Shown: piece after piece, positions 24,135 to 32,105 of the stretch | How the letters are laid out: the number at the start of each line of letters is the position of its first letter | Numbering within the stretch: position 1 is the stretch's first letter | IMG/VR virus record: IMGVR_UViG_3300042528_000130 | Coordinates: 1-56,256 of that record | Strand: one strand, 5' to 3' | From: a virus | Length of the DNA stretch: 56,256 bases | The notes under the pieces: model-generated | What the model was told of the DNA's origin: nothing | Seen by the model: only the letters and a program-made list of their open reading frames with translations | The model's database searches: none | Made by a program: the position numbers and the translations under genes

Positions 24135-24754
24135 CTGTACTGCCCCCAGTTGATGCTGCCGAGCAGAATCTCGACCGCCATCGGGACGGGATTCATGCCG
24201 CCCTGGATGACTGCCTCGCGAGTTCCGTACCAGTGAGCAACGAGCATGAGAATCGCGTGCCTCGCCGGGGCTGGCACAGACGTCGTGGAGTCGCCGTATC
24301 CGGCCCAGTACGTGACTGTGACGTCGTTCTCGGCGCCGCGGCACGTCGGCCATGTCCCGTTCCACTGCGGGCGGATCACTGCCGGAGTCGAGTCGCGGTC
24401 TTCTCGGAAGTTCGTGAACGCCACGGGAGCGGACGCGCCAGACGGCACGTACGTCACAGATATTTGGCCGGTCGCGATCGGCGGGCGCGGAAGCTCAAGA
24501 TCCCACGACGGAAAGTGGTCGAACTTGAGCTGCCACTGAGAGCGTACGAGAGTCCTGTCTGAGACAGTCTCTACGTGGTATCTCGCGGCAGAAATCAGCG
24601 ACTGAATATAGAGATCGTCGTCCGTGAAATCGGCATCGACTCGAAGATGAGCCTTGGCCTCTGCGATCGACACCGGCTCGATCGTCGGCTCCGTGATTCG
24701 CCGAATCGAGCGATACTTGAGATTCCCGCGGCGAATGACGTCGTAGTAGTTCAC
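24131..24754 (-). CDS. head-tail connector protein (gp6-like)
   Basis: The protein is 207 aa. IEPVSIAEAKAHLRVDADFT, then DDLYIQSLISAARYHVETVS, the gp6-like helical start, a mid beta region (PPIATGQISVTYV) and a helical end (PAPARHAILMLVAHWYGTRE). This protein forms the ring below the portal. Starts overlap the preceding small gene by four bases. Confidence 0.88.
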   Translation of the reverse strand: MNYYDVIRRGNLKYRSIRRITEPTIEPVSIAEAKAHLRVDADFTDDDLYIQSLISAARYHVETVSDRTLVRSQWQLKFDHFPSWDLELPRPPIATGQISVTYVPSGASAPVAFTNFREDRDSTPAVIRPQWNGTWPTCRGAENDVTVTYWAGYGDSTTSVPAPARHAILMLVAHWYGTREAVIQGGMNPVPMAVEILLGSINWGQYR

Positions 24755-24963
24755 GACGACTTCCTCGACGAGTGCTTGCGAACGGCCCGCTCGGCTGCTT
24801 CCTGCTGGCGAGAAACAGCCTGCTCGACAACGACGGCAGACCTCTGGTCGACTGGTTCCTCGGCGATGCCGCTCCGTATCCAGTCTTTCGCCGTCGGCTC
24901 GAACACGTCGACGACTTCTCCAGACTTGCGGTAGTTCCAGTCTTTCAAGAGCCGGACTTTCAT
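24751..24963 (-). CDS. small hypothetical protein, 70 aa
   Basis: ATG 24963 overlaps the stop of the glycosyltransferase-like gene (ATGA). MKVRLLKDWNYRKSGEVVDV followed by FEPTAKDWIRSGIAEE is a compact beta motif common to short phage head-region proteins (an SH3-like strand pattern), then an Ala/Glu/Arg-rich helical tail (QQEAAERAVRKHSSRK). Function unknown; possibly a head completion accessory. Confidence 0.6.
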   Translation of the reverse strand: MKVRLLKDWNYRKSGEVVDVFEPTAKDWIRSGIAEEPVDQRSAVVVEQAVSRQQEAAERAVRKHSSRKSS

Positions 24964-25745
24964 GCCTCGGCCCTCGCTGCTGAACTCTCCGCGTGCTCTG
25001 GCGACCCCCACGCCTCCGGTGGTCTCCGTCCGCCAGTGTTCCAGAAATGGCTCGGGTACTGGTGAATGCCGTTCAGTCGCTGGTCAGGCCACGTAATCAC
25101 AAGCTCGGCGTGGCCGATCGCGACTTGCGGGCAGACCGCGAGAGTGTTGCCGCACTTTTTCCACTGGCGCCAGAAGTAGATATCTGGATCTGTTCTCGGA
25201 GTCTTGTCGTCTGGCAAGTCTTCCCAGCCACCAAGTTCGTTTGGAACGCCAAGGAACCACGGCTTCGGCATTCTCTTGATTGCCGAGACTCGCAGCAGCG
25301 TCAGTCCAAAGTGAGCCGTGTCGACGGGCTGCGCTGGCTTCTCCCACCACTCCGCCTTCAGGGTGACCTTGCCGCCAGTTGCCGGAAAGCCCTCCGGCGT
25401 GAACATCAGATTCTTCTCGTCTCGCTTCGTCTGAAGAGGCGCGATAGCGTCGTATCCAGACATTAGCATCGCAGAGACAAGGCGGGCGACGCAGTCTGGC
25501 TCGAAGACTGAGTCGTAGTCCATCGTGAGGATCAGGTCGTTGCCGTGCTCCTCTTTGCACTGCTCTGCGATCAGGCGATACATCGTCTGATCCCAGAACG
25601 CTCCCGTGCCTTTGACGATTGGAATCTGATACGTGCTGAAGGCATTCACGGAGCAATAAAAATTGTCCATGAAACCCAATCGCGGGGCCGAGAGGACTCC
25701 CGCGATTTTTACATCATGCTCAACGTTGCCAACAACAAGACGCAT
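24960..25745 (-). CDS. GT-A glycosyltransferase-like protein in the head operon
   Basis: The protein is 261 aa. ATG 25745 has GAGAGG seven bases upstream. NDLILTMDYDSVFEPDCVAR (about 70-89) gives the DxD-like motif of GT-A enzymes (DYDS), followed by LVSAMLMSGYDAIAPLQTKR; later WEDLPDDKTPRTDPDIYFWR and a His in AIGHAELVITWPD may complete the site. N terminus (VGNVEHDVKIAGVLSAP) resembles the donor-binding strand region. It would transfer a sugar, perhaps to capsid protein or another virion part; substrate unknown. Its location between the capsid and connector genes, rather than with DNA-modification genes, favours virion decoration (inference). Confidence 0.65.
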   Translation of the reverse strand: MRLVVGNVEHDVKIAGVLSAPRLGFMDNFYCSVNAFSTYQIPIVKGTGAFWDQTMYRLIAEQCKEEHGNDLILTMDYDSVFEPDCVARLVSAMLMSGYDAIAPLQTKRDEKNLMFTPEGFPATGGKVTLKAEWWEKPAQPVDTAHFGLTLLRVSAIKRMPKPWFLGVPNELGGWEDLPDDKTPRTDPDIYFWRQWKKCGNTLAVCPQVAIGHAELVITWPDQRLNGIHQYPSHFWNTGGRRPPEAWGSPEHAESSAARAEA

Positions 25746-25844
25746 GCCCAAGCCTCTCTGGTGAGATGAACGGCCTGGGCATCCGTGCCCGACCGAGACC
25801 CTCCGTGGTCGAAAGCCGTCCTTGGCCCCCGCCTACGTTTTGTC

Positions 25845-26270
25845 TCAGCCGCTGACGTAGTTGCTGACGCCAGCCGTGTCGGCGTTGTACGGCTCGTCTT
25901 CGAGCTTCGACAGGCGAGCGACCGACGCCACCGTCGCGGGCTTGCCGGGGTTGCCGACAACCGTCAGGTAACGCTTCTTGCCCCGCATGTCGACGTTGAA
26001 GCGGGCGACGTGATTGCCGGTCGTCCGGCCAGCGGTCGCAGTGACCGTGAAGCCAGGAACGTCCGTCTGGCCACTGCCAGCCACGTCGCTCTGCTGCACC
26101 TTGAGAACCGTGGCGTAAGCCGCGGCGCTCGCGGTGAACGTCGAGTACACCACGTCCACCGACACGTAGTCGGCACCGTAGGTGTCGATCTCGTGCGAGA
26201 ACGCGCCGCCGTCAGTCGCAACAGCCGCAACCTTCGCAACCGTCTTCGTGCCTTCGAGATGATTGGCCAT
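25845..26270 (-). CDS. putative capsid-associated/decoration protein, 141 aa
   Basis: Begins MANHLEGTKTVAKVAAVATD, mid-region YVSVDVVYSTFTASAAAYAT, then FTVTATAGRTTGNHVARFNV, C terminus VASVARLSKLEDEPYNADTA. Beta-rich and immediately after the major capsid gene, where decoration or head-fibre proteins are common. No family motif. A TAAGTACGGACA box lies between the capsid stop and this start. The 99 bases downstream hold a small GGGCA-TCCG-TGCCC hairpin but no gene. Confidence 0.6.
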   Translation of the reverse strand: MANHLEGTKTVAKVAAVATDGGAFSHEIDTYGADYVSVDVVYSTFTASAAAYATVLKVQQSDVAGSGQTDVPGFTVTATAGRTTGNHVARFNVDMRGKKRYLTVVGNPGKPATVASVARLSKLEDEPYNADTAGVSNYVSG

Positions 26271-26312
26271 GTCTAAACTCTTACTCCAAAAGGGTTGGGG
26301 TGTCCGTACTTA

Positions 26313-27797
26313 TCAGGCAGCAGCAGTCTGGAGAGCCACGATCGGGCCAGCCTTCGTGTTGTCGCCCAGATCGTGGGTGACAGCATCCCAGCGGGTCGTC
26401 GCGACCATCAGCGTTGCGTCCTGCTCGATCAGGCGATCCTCGCTCGTCTTGATCGTCAGGCCGCGACGAGTCGCGTAGATCGAGCTGAGCGAGAGGTCAC
26501 CGTAGAGCAGCTTGACCACGCCGGGGTCGGTGCCGATCACGTTCGACATCGTGTGGACGAAAACCACCGGACTGCCGAGCAGGCGAAGCTCAGCAGGAGC
26601 CGCGAGGTTCGCTGCGGTGTTGCCGCCAGCGAGGCCCACGTTGTTCACAAGGCCCAGCCGCTGCACGCTCGCAGCGAAGACCTGGGGATTCACGAACCAC
26701 TTGGCCTGAGCCCTCGCGTAGAGCGGGAGCCGACCCGCACAGGCGATCAGGTCGTCGATATCGAGGGTCAGGGCCGACGTGTTGCCCGCAGCAGCGGTCA
26801 CGAGACTGCCGTTGTGGGTGCCGTCCTTGATCTTCGTGCAGATGCCGATCATGCCGCCGTGATCAGAGACGCCGGTGCCTTGGAAGGCAACAGTGTCTAC
26901 GAGTTCCGCGATGGAGCGGCCCACTTCGCCGACCAAATAATCGGCCAAGTTAATTACGCTGTCTTCGAGCAGCTCCGAAGAGATGCGGTTTGCCACCGCG
27001 GTCTTCTTGCAGACAAGCTGCACGCGATCCCAGGCTGCGTCAGCCTCGGTCACATTCGTGTTTTCTCCCACGAAATATGCCTTGAGACCGCCCACTCGGC
27101 GCGGGATGATGAGCGTGTCGCTCTTCATCTGGATGTTCCGAGCGTTCGCGGGGAACGCCCCGAATTCCTCGACCAACACCAAGATCTCGTTGAGAACCTC
27201 ATCCTGCGCGAAAATTCCGCCCTGCGAATTGACGCCCTCGATCTGAGCCCGCGACTCGACGCCGTGATCGGCACACCACCGAGCGGCGTTCTTGTCGCCG
27301 AACAGCGAGGCCCGGAAGGCCATGCCAGCACGGTACGCACGCTCTTCAGCGTTCGCACCCTTGATGTTCTTCAGGCGACCAGCGCCGGGGAGATTGTGAT
27401 AGATCGACACCGAACGACCCTCCTTGGTGGATGCGGGACGGGCGACCGCCGATTCCTTGGCGGGCGTTGACTTGTCGAGGACGGCCCGGAGTTCAAGCTC
27501 CTTGGCGGCGACGCCCTCATAGAACGTGATCTTCTCGCGGAGCTTCTCAGCCCGCTCGCAGAGGCAGCGGAGCTTCTTCTCCTTCTCCTCGTCCTCGGGG
27601 ACGGCGCCTTCGGCGTCCTCAACCTCGGCGGGCTTGTAGCCCTTCTCCTCGACGTCGTCCTCGTCCTCGTCGCCTTCCGCCATCGCTTCGCCCATGCCGC
27701 GAGCAGCAGGAGCCTCCTCGTCCTGAAGGGCGCCCATCTCCGCCAGAACGGCGGCGAGTTCGTCGAGGAGAGACTTGATCTTGGCGGAGGCTTCCAT
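26313..27797 (-). CDS. HK97-fold major capsid protein with N-terminal scaffold domain
   Basis: The protein is 494 aa. Residues 1-130 are a highly charged coiled coil (EDEDDVEEKGYKPAEVEDAE; KKLRCLCERAEKLREKITFY), the delta/scaffold domain normally removed by the prohead protease. The shell domain begins about residue 175: VNSQGGIFAQDEVLNEILVL, then LIIPRRVGGLKAYFVGENTN, AWDRVQLVCKKTAVANRISS, and the C-terminal DRLIEQDATLMVATTRWDA. This matches the phage major capsid family in length and order. Upstream are the protease and the small zinc ribbon gene; a leader with a hairpin (27830-27849) precedes the ATG. Confidence 0.95.
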   Translation of the reverse strand: MEASAKIKSLLDELAAVLAEMGALQDEEAPAARGMGEAMAEGDEDEDDVEEKGYKPAEVEDAEGAVPEDEEKEKKLRCLCERAEKLREKITFYEGVAAKELELRAVLDKSTPAKESAVARPASTKEGRSVSIYHNLPGAGRLKNIKGANAEERAYRAGMAFRASLFGDKNAARWCADHGVESRAQIEGVNSQGGIFAQDEVLNEILVLVEEFGAFPANARNIQMKSDTLIIPRRVGGLKAYFVGENTNVTEADAAWDRVQLVCKKTAVANRISSELLEDSVINLADYLVGEVGRSIAELVDTVAFQGTGVSDHGGMIGICTKIKDGTHNGSLVTAAAGNTSALTLDIDDLIACAGRLPLYARAQAKWFVNPQVFAASVQRLGLVNNVGLAGGNTAANLAAPAELRLLGSPVVFVHTMSNVIGTDPGVVKLLYGDLSLSSIYATRRGLTIKTSEDRLIEQDATLMVATTRWDAVTHDLGDNTKAGPIVALQTAAA

Positions 27798-27829
27798 GTC
27801 GTTCGCTTCCCTGCGTTGGTGAGTTGATA

Positions 27830-27849
27830 ACTGTCGTTGTGGCGACAGT
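27830..27849. promoter_or_regulatory. hairpin in the capsid gene leader
   Basis: Seven-base arms ACTGTCG and CGACAGT around TTGTGG, about 33 bases before the capsid ATG. It could stabilise or regulate the abundant capsid mRNA, for example as a processing site. There is no T-tract on either strand, which argues against a terminator. Confidence 0.35.
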
Positions 27850-27890
27850 GTTCAACTTACGAACACAGAGGCGACGACCCGAAGAGACTC

Positions 27891-27909
27891 AAGTTGTGTC
27901 ACACAACTT
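27891..27909. repeat. 19-bp palindrome at the end of the zinc ribbon gene
   Basis: Arms AAGTTGTG and CACAACTT around three bases, overlapping the TGA of the small zinc ribbon gene. On the plus strand it continues into TTTTT. On the minus strand, the coding direction, no T-run follows, so it is not an obvious terminator for this operon; it may be an operator or a 3' processing hairpin. Confidence 0.55.
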
Positions 27910-28072
27910 TTTCACGACGCCACGAACGCTCAGCAGTCACGATAGAGCGAGCCTGAGCGCCGCAGGAGTTGCACTTCAGGTAGCGAACCTGATGCTCGCC
28001 GCAGTTCTTGGACGTGCGAGTCGTGAGCCGTCCACGCCCGCAATGGCGACAGCGATCACCGCTAACAGTCAT
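27899..28072 (-). CDS. small zinc ribbon protein, 57 aa
   Basis: ATG 28072 overlaps the upstream stop (ATGA). The protein carries CRHCGRGRL at residues 8-16 and LKCNSCGAQARSIV at 32-45, two CxxC knuckles 24 residues apart, a classic zinc ribbon, with a basic C terminus (WRREKVV). It resembles short Ogr-like or transcription-associated zinc ribbons in form only. It lies immediately before the capsid gene and ends in a palindrome, so a role in late-gene control is conceivable. Confidence 0.65.
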   Translation of the reverse strand: MTVSGDRCRHCGRGRLTTRTSKNCGEHQVRYLKCNSCGAQARSIVTAERSWRREKVV

Positions 28073-29877
28073 TTACGCTTCTTTGCAATAGCCTCGACCG
28101 TAGACCCGATCACATGTCCCGCGAGGCCCGGAACAAATGGCGCGACAGTAGAAGCGACCAACACCCCTGCGTTATTGGCTGCGACTTTGAACCCCTTCTT
28201 GGTGAGCTGGTAGATGTAAGACGGCGACTGAGACTTCACGACGACGCTGACCTCTCGCGGTGCGTTCTCTTTTGCGATTGACTTCACGGCATCCATCTCT
28301 GACTGAGTCAGCTTTCCTGACTCGCGGGCTGGCGTGATGACAAGAGACTTGCCTGTTAGCTCGGCGTCGAAGATCTTCTTGCCGTCCTTGTCCTTGATCT
28401 TCAGAGTCAGAGACTTGCCCTTGATGTCTGCCGACGACTTCGGCGATCCGCCCAGGCTCTTCACGAGCGAAGCGACTTGCTTCTCGCTCGAACCGGCCTT
28501 TTGGATCGCCTTCATGACGCGAGTCGGCCGCATCTGGTTGTCGTAGAGCCCTTTCACGGCTCCGGCGACGGCTCCGGCGGCTGCGGCTTTCGGAACGAGC
28601 GGAGGAAACCACGTCGCGCCGAGCGTGGCGACTGCCGCGCCAGCCGCCCCTTTCGCGGCGCCGACTGCGACGTCGGCTGCGATCCCGCCAGCGCATGTGT
28701 TGCCCTTCTGGAATCCGCCGGAGCCGGTGCCGCAGTTTCGAGCTTCGGCAAACTCGGCGAGAGTCGGAATGCCGCTTCGCCGAGAGACCCACTCCCAAAA
28801 CTCGTTCGCGGAGCGGCCTTGGCGGGCGAGTCGCTTGGCAGCTTTCTTTCCGACTGCGACAGTCTCTTTGTATCGCTTGTAGCCTGGGCTGTTCTTGTCG
28901 GTGAAGTCGATCTCCATGTCCATCTGGTGGCCGTTCTTGTTCCACCACTCTTCGCCATCTGGCGTAGCGACGATGTCTTGGACTCGAACGCGCCCAGTGT
29001 TCAGCCACCTCTGGTACGCGCCGTCGGACAGGAGGCTGGAGCCTGTCTTTCGCATTGCCTCGTCGCTGAAGGAGGCAAATCTTTGCGAAGCAGAAACATC
29101 GACCTCTCCGTCAAACCCGAACTTCGGCCACAGCCGGTAGCCTTTAAAGCTTCCGTCTGGGCCTCCAGTGCTTCCGTGTCCGTATCCAGCAGCAAGAGTC
29201 GTGGCGTTTCGCATGCCGTTTCTCTCGGCAGCTTCTAGAGACTCAGCCATGAGCGCCAGGATCGAAGCAGAGACGGTTGCGACAGACACTCTCCCGTCTG
29301 CCATTGCCTGAAATGCCTTGTTCGTCGGAGAAAAGTAGTCGTAGTGAACCTCGCGATTTTTTCCGATCGTGACGGCCACTCTCGCGTCTCCGAGACTCGC
29401 GTCGCTGGGGTCTATTGGAGATCGTGTCTTGACTTCTATTTTCTGGCCGAGACTTGTGCGATCAATTGTGACTTCAGAACCTTTCGATGTGGCGGCGCCA
29501 ATCACGAGAATGTCAGACGGATCTTTGACTCCAGCCTTCTTGGCGATCTCCATCACCGCAGGAGGGTCGAGAATTTCCAGCGACTTCGCCTTCTTCGCCG
29601 AGTCAAACGGCGAACCGTGCTTGAGTTGCTTCTCGTCGTACTTCGCCGAGCTACCGTTTGGCGTGAGCCGAATCGAGTCCGGCAGTCTCGCGTATGGCCC
29701 GCGCCCACCTGAGCCACCACCAGCGCAGTTGTTGCCCTGGCCGAATCTTCCGCCTCCCTGCCGTCCGCAGCCGTCGTCTTGCGAAGGACGGTCGTCGAAC
29801 GAGAGACGCGTCTGCGAGTCTCGCGACTCCAGAAACGCGAGCAGGCTGGCGTATCGGCAATCCAGGGAGAGGCTCAT
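28069..29877 (-). CDS. multidomain head-operon protein with a Cys motif, WP-GFD module and Gly-rich membrane segment
   Basis: The protein is 602 aa. Order: short N terminus; Cys motif (GCGRQGGGRFGQGNNCAGG, about 36-54); a module about 65-375 containing GYRLWPKFGFDGEV, TPDGEEWWNKNG and SPGYKRYKETV, homologous to the modules repeated in the 2118-residue protein; a second Cys motif (CGTGSGGFQKGNTCAGG, about 382); a Gly/Ala-rich hydrophobic stretch (about 396-440: GAAKGAAGAAVATLGATWFP); a small alpha/beta domain ending LTKKGFKVAANN; a final hydrophobic helix (about 570-595) and KKRK. The layout suits a virion protein that meets a membrane. Function unknown. ATG overlaps the protease stop. Confidence 0.8.
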   Translation of the reverse strand: MSLSLDCRYASLLAFLESRDSQTRLSFDDRPSQDDGCGRQGGGRFGQGNNCAGGGSGGRGPYARLPDSIRLTPNGSSAKYDEKQLKHGSPFDSAKKAKSLEILDPPAVMEIAKKAGVKDPSDILVIGAATSKGSEVTIDRTSLGQKIEVKTRSPIDPSDASLGDARVAVTIGKNREVHYDYFSPTNKAFQAMADGRVSVATVSASILALMAESLEAAERNGMRNATTLAAGYGHGSTGGPDGSFKGYRLWPKFGFDGEVDVSASQRFASFSDEAMRKTGSSLLSDGAYQRWLNTGRVRVQDIVATPDGEEWWNKNGHQMDMEIDFTDKNSPGYKRYKETVAVGKKAAKRLARQGRSANEFWEWVSRRSGIPTLAEFAEARNCGTGSGGFQKGNTCAGGIAADVAVGAAKGAAGAAVATLGATWFPPLVPKAAAAGAVAGAVKGLYDNQMRPTRVMKAIQKAGSSEKQVASLVKSLGGSPKSSADIKGKSLTLKIKDKDGKKIFDAELTGKSLVITPARESGKLTQSEMDAVKSIAKENAPREVSVVVKSQSPSYIYQLTKKGFKVAANNAGVLVASTVAPFVPGLAGHVIGSTVEAIAKKRK

Positions 29878-32105
29878 CCGCGACGGGCCTTGAGGAATGC
29901 GACCGTCTCGCGAGCAACGCTGGCTGATCTGCGAGATGTCTTCGGCCGAGAGATCTTTTTCTCGAACACTCCCTTGCTCGACGAGTAGCCCCCAGGAGAT
30001 TTCGCGACAAGCTTGTACCCCTTCGAGGACAGAGTCTTGACGTCTTCATCTCTCCACGCCTCGACGGCGACGTGCTTTGCGTTCAGTGCTTTTGCAGACT
30101 TCTCGACAGTATCGAGGTTTGTGCCGCCGTCCTGAAAAGAAAAGAAAACGGAAGCGCCTTTCGGCTTGTCTCCGAAGATGCTGCTTGCCGTGATGAACGC
30201 ATGCCCGCCATTATGCGTCTCGATCATCAGCGTCTTTCCGTCTGCCGCGAATGACGAATACTTCACCTCTCCATTTGTCATAATGTCGGCGACCTTCTTT
30301 ATCTGTTCATCCGACACGCCTGCGCTCTCTTTAATAGCCTGATATCGCTTTCCCTTCGGGCCGTTCACGTTGCCGAAAAACTCAGCTACGGACACTGCGG
30401 CGTCGATTAGCGACCCAAACACTTTCCCGCCAATCCAACCTCCCGCTGCTCCGCCTACGACTCCAGCAACTCCACCGGCAAGTCCGCCTGCGGCCCCCAT
30501 GACTGCACCAATGCGGCTTGCCTTTGAAGAAAAGCTTTCCTTCTCAGCCTCCGGCGACGGCTCCTTCTTTGCGCTGCCTTTTCCGCCTCCAGCGCCGCAC
30601 GAATTATCCAGCCCGCCGCCTTCCCCCGTCGGGCAAAACGCCCGCCGTTCTGTAAGAAACTCTGCCATTTCTTTCTTAACGATTGCGGCCCGCTCTTTGA
30701 TCTCAGAGCGAGACTCGACCTTCTTCACGCCTTCGGCGACGAAGTGCTGGTAGCTCCGCTTCGCCACTGCGACAGTCGAGTCGCCGTAGGCTGGGTACGT
30801 GACGGGGCCGCAATCGAGGAGAGACTTGATCTTCGTCACAGTCCGAATCGAGCGGCCGTTCTCGGTCGTCCACTTTTCCCCGCCGTCTGCCACGACGAAG
30901 CTGAAGCTTGATCCACGCAAGTCGCCTCTTTCGATTAGCTCGGCCAAATCTTGGCGAGACTCCGGAAGCAGGCACTCGTACTTGAGCCCCTTCGTGTCGA
31001 CGATGAGCCGCATCGTCGTCGGGAAACGTCCGAGCAGATGATCGGGCGAGTGATTGAACAGGCAGCGAGTCTGAAGAGGCTGGCCTTCGCTGTCTTCTCG
31101 CTTCTCGACGATGTCGAACGCTTCCGGCGCAATCCGCTCGACAAAATCCCCCAGCAGCAACGAGTCCTTGTGGAAGCGGGCCGCATACCCGACAACGTAC
31201 GTGCGAGGCTTGCCAGTCGAAGGATCGGCGCGGCGCTCGACCCGCAGAAGCTCCGGGTCTGCCTTCTCGACGTGGCTGAAGTTGCCGAGAAATCGTCGCT
31301 CGACTCCAGGCGGCTCGGTCGCGCGACGTTCTTCCGCGAAGTATTCTTCGATCACTTTTCGCAACTCCTCTGCGTCTGGTTCGCCCTCGATCCGTCGAAG
31401 GCACTCGTCTTTCGTGGACTCGACGTGTACGTACTTGGTCGGAATGTCCGACAACTGCCTCTTCATCTCGTCGCTGACGTTCGTGGTGATGATCCACGTC
31501 TTGCAGTCGTTCGAGCCTGAAAGAGCCTTCTTCAGAATAAGATTTCTGATATCCAGACAATAAGAGACGAGCTTCTCGTTCCTGCCGCCTCCCGACAGGG
31601 CGGACATGACCTTGTAGAAGTCGAAGACGACGTCGTTCTCGCCCTTGTGCTTGGCAACATAGTCCTGCTTGCCGCTACCTGGGGCGCCATGCACGACGTA
31701 GACGTTTGGTTTCATGCCGTGCGACGAGCCGTACGGACGAAGATCGCGGCCCTCTTTCTCGTCGGCGGCGTTCATCTGCTCGACGACTTTCCGAGCCCAA
31801 GCGTAGCCATTCGGGCCACCCCAGAGCTTGTTGGCGATTAGCCCGTTGCTGGGCCATCCCTTGTCTCCCTTGAAGAATCCTTCGGCCTTCTCGTCTGACT
31901 GGTGCCGGTCGAAGAACGCTTTCATCCGTCGCAGCGTCGACGGCGATAGCTTCACCCCGTTCGCCAAGTCTCTCGCGCGAGCAATGCCGACGGCTGTGCC
32001 GCCGCGGCCGTATTCGCGGCGGAGCTTCAGGCCGTACTCGGCTTCCTTCTTGACGCCCTGCGGCGGCGTGAAGTCGATGTGGGAGTATTTTTCAGGAGTT
32101 GCCAT
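29874..32105 (-). CDS. prohead protease fused to a P-loop domain and a Gly-zipper tail
   Basis: The protein is 743 aa; typical S78 prohead proteases are 180-250 aa. Order: residues 10-130, a conserved phage domain (ARARDLANGVKLSPSTLRRM; WPSNGLIANKLWGGPNGYAW); about 131-265, a P-loop NTPase/kinase-like domain with Walker A-like GAPGSGKQ; about 270-460, the protease, with His in CLFNHSPDHLLGR and Ser in LRGSSFSFVV; a divergent Cys motif (CPTGEGGGLDNSC, about 491); a Gly-zipper membrane segment (about 520-565, AAGGLAGGVAGVVGGAAGGW); and an alpha/beta C-terminal domain (SSKGYKLVAKS) resembling that of the 602-residue protein. The protease should mature the capsid protein; the other parts may ride in the prohead. 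Walker A has Gln where Ser/Thr is usual. Confidence 0.85.
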   Translation of the reverse strand: MATPEKYSHIDFTPPQGVKKEAEYGLKLRREYGRGGTAVGIARARDLANGVKLSPSTLRRMKAFFDRHQSDEKAEGFFKGDKGWPSNGLIANKLWGGPNGYAWARKVVEQMNAADEKEGRDLRPYGSSHGMKPNVYVVHGAPGSGKQDYVAKHKGENDVVFDFYKVMSALSGGGRNEKLVSYCLDIRNLILKKALSGSNDCKTWIITTNVSDEMKRQLSDIPTKYVHVESTKDECLRRIEGEPDAEELRKVIEEYFAEERRATEPPGVERRFLGNFSHVEKADPELLRVERRADPSTGKPRTYVVGYAARFHKDSLLLGDFVERIAPEAFDIVEKREDSEGQPLQTRCLFNHSPDHLLGRFPTTMRLIVDTKGLKYECLLPESRQDLAELIERGDLRGSSFSFVVADGGEKWTTENGRSIRTVTKIKSLLDCGPVTYPAYGDSTVAVAKRSYQHFVAEGVKKVESRSEIKERAAIVKKEMAEFLTERRAFCPTGEGGGLDNSCGAGGGKGSAKKEPSPEAEKESFSSKASRIGAVMGAAGGLAGGVAGVVGGAAGGWIGGKVFGSLIDAAVSVAEFFGNVNGPKGKRYQAIKESAGVSDEQIKKVADIMTNGEVKYSSFAADGKTLMIETHNGGHAFITASSIFGDKPKGASVFFSFQDGGTNLDTVEKSAKALNAKHVAVEAWRDEDVKTLSSKGYKLVAKSPGGYSSSKGVFEKKISRPKTSRRSASVARETVAFLKARRG

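Noticed and set aside
26295-27470. 391-codon plus-strand frame opposite the capsid gene
   Set aside because: Antisense to the major capsid protein; composition typical of a shadow.
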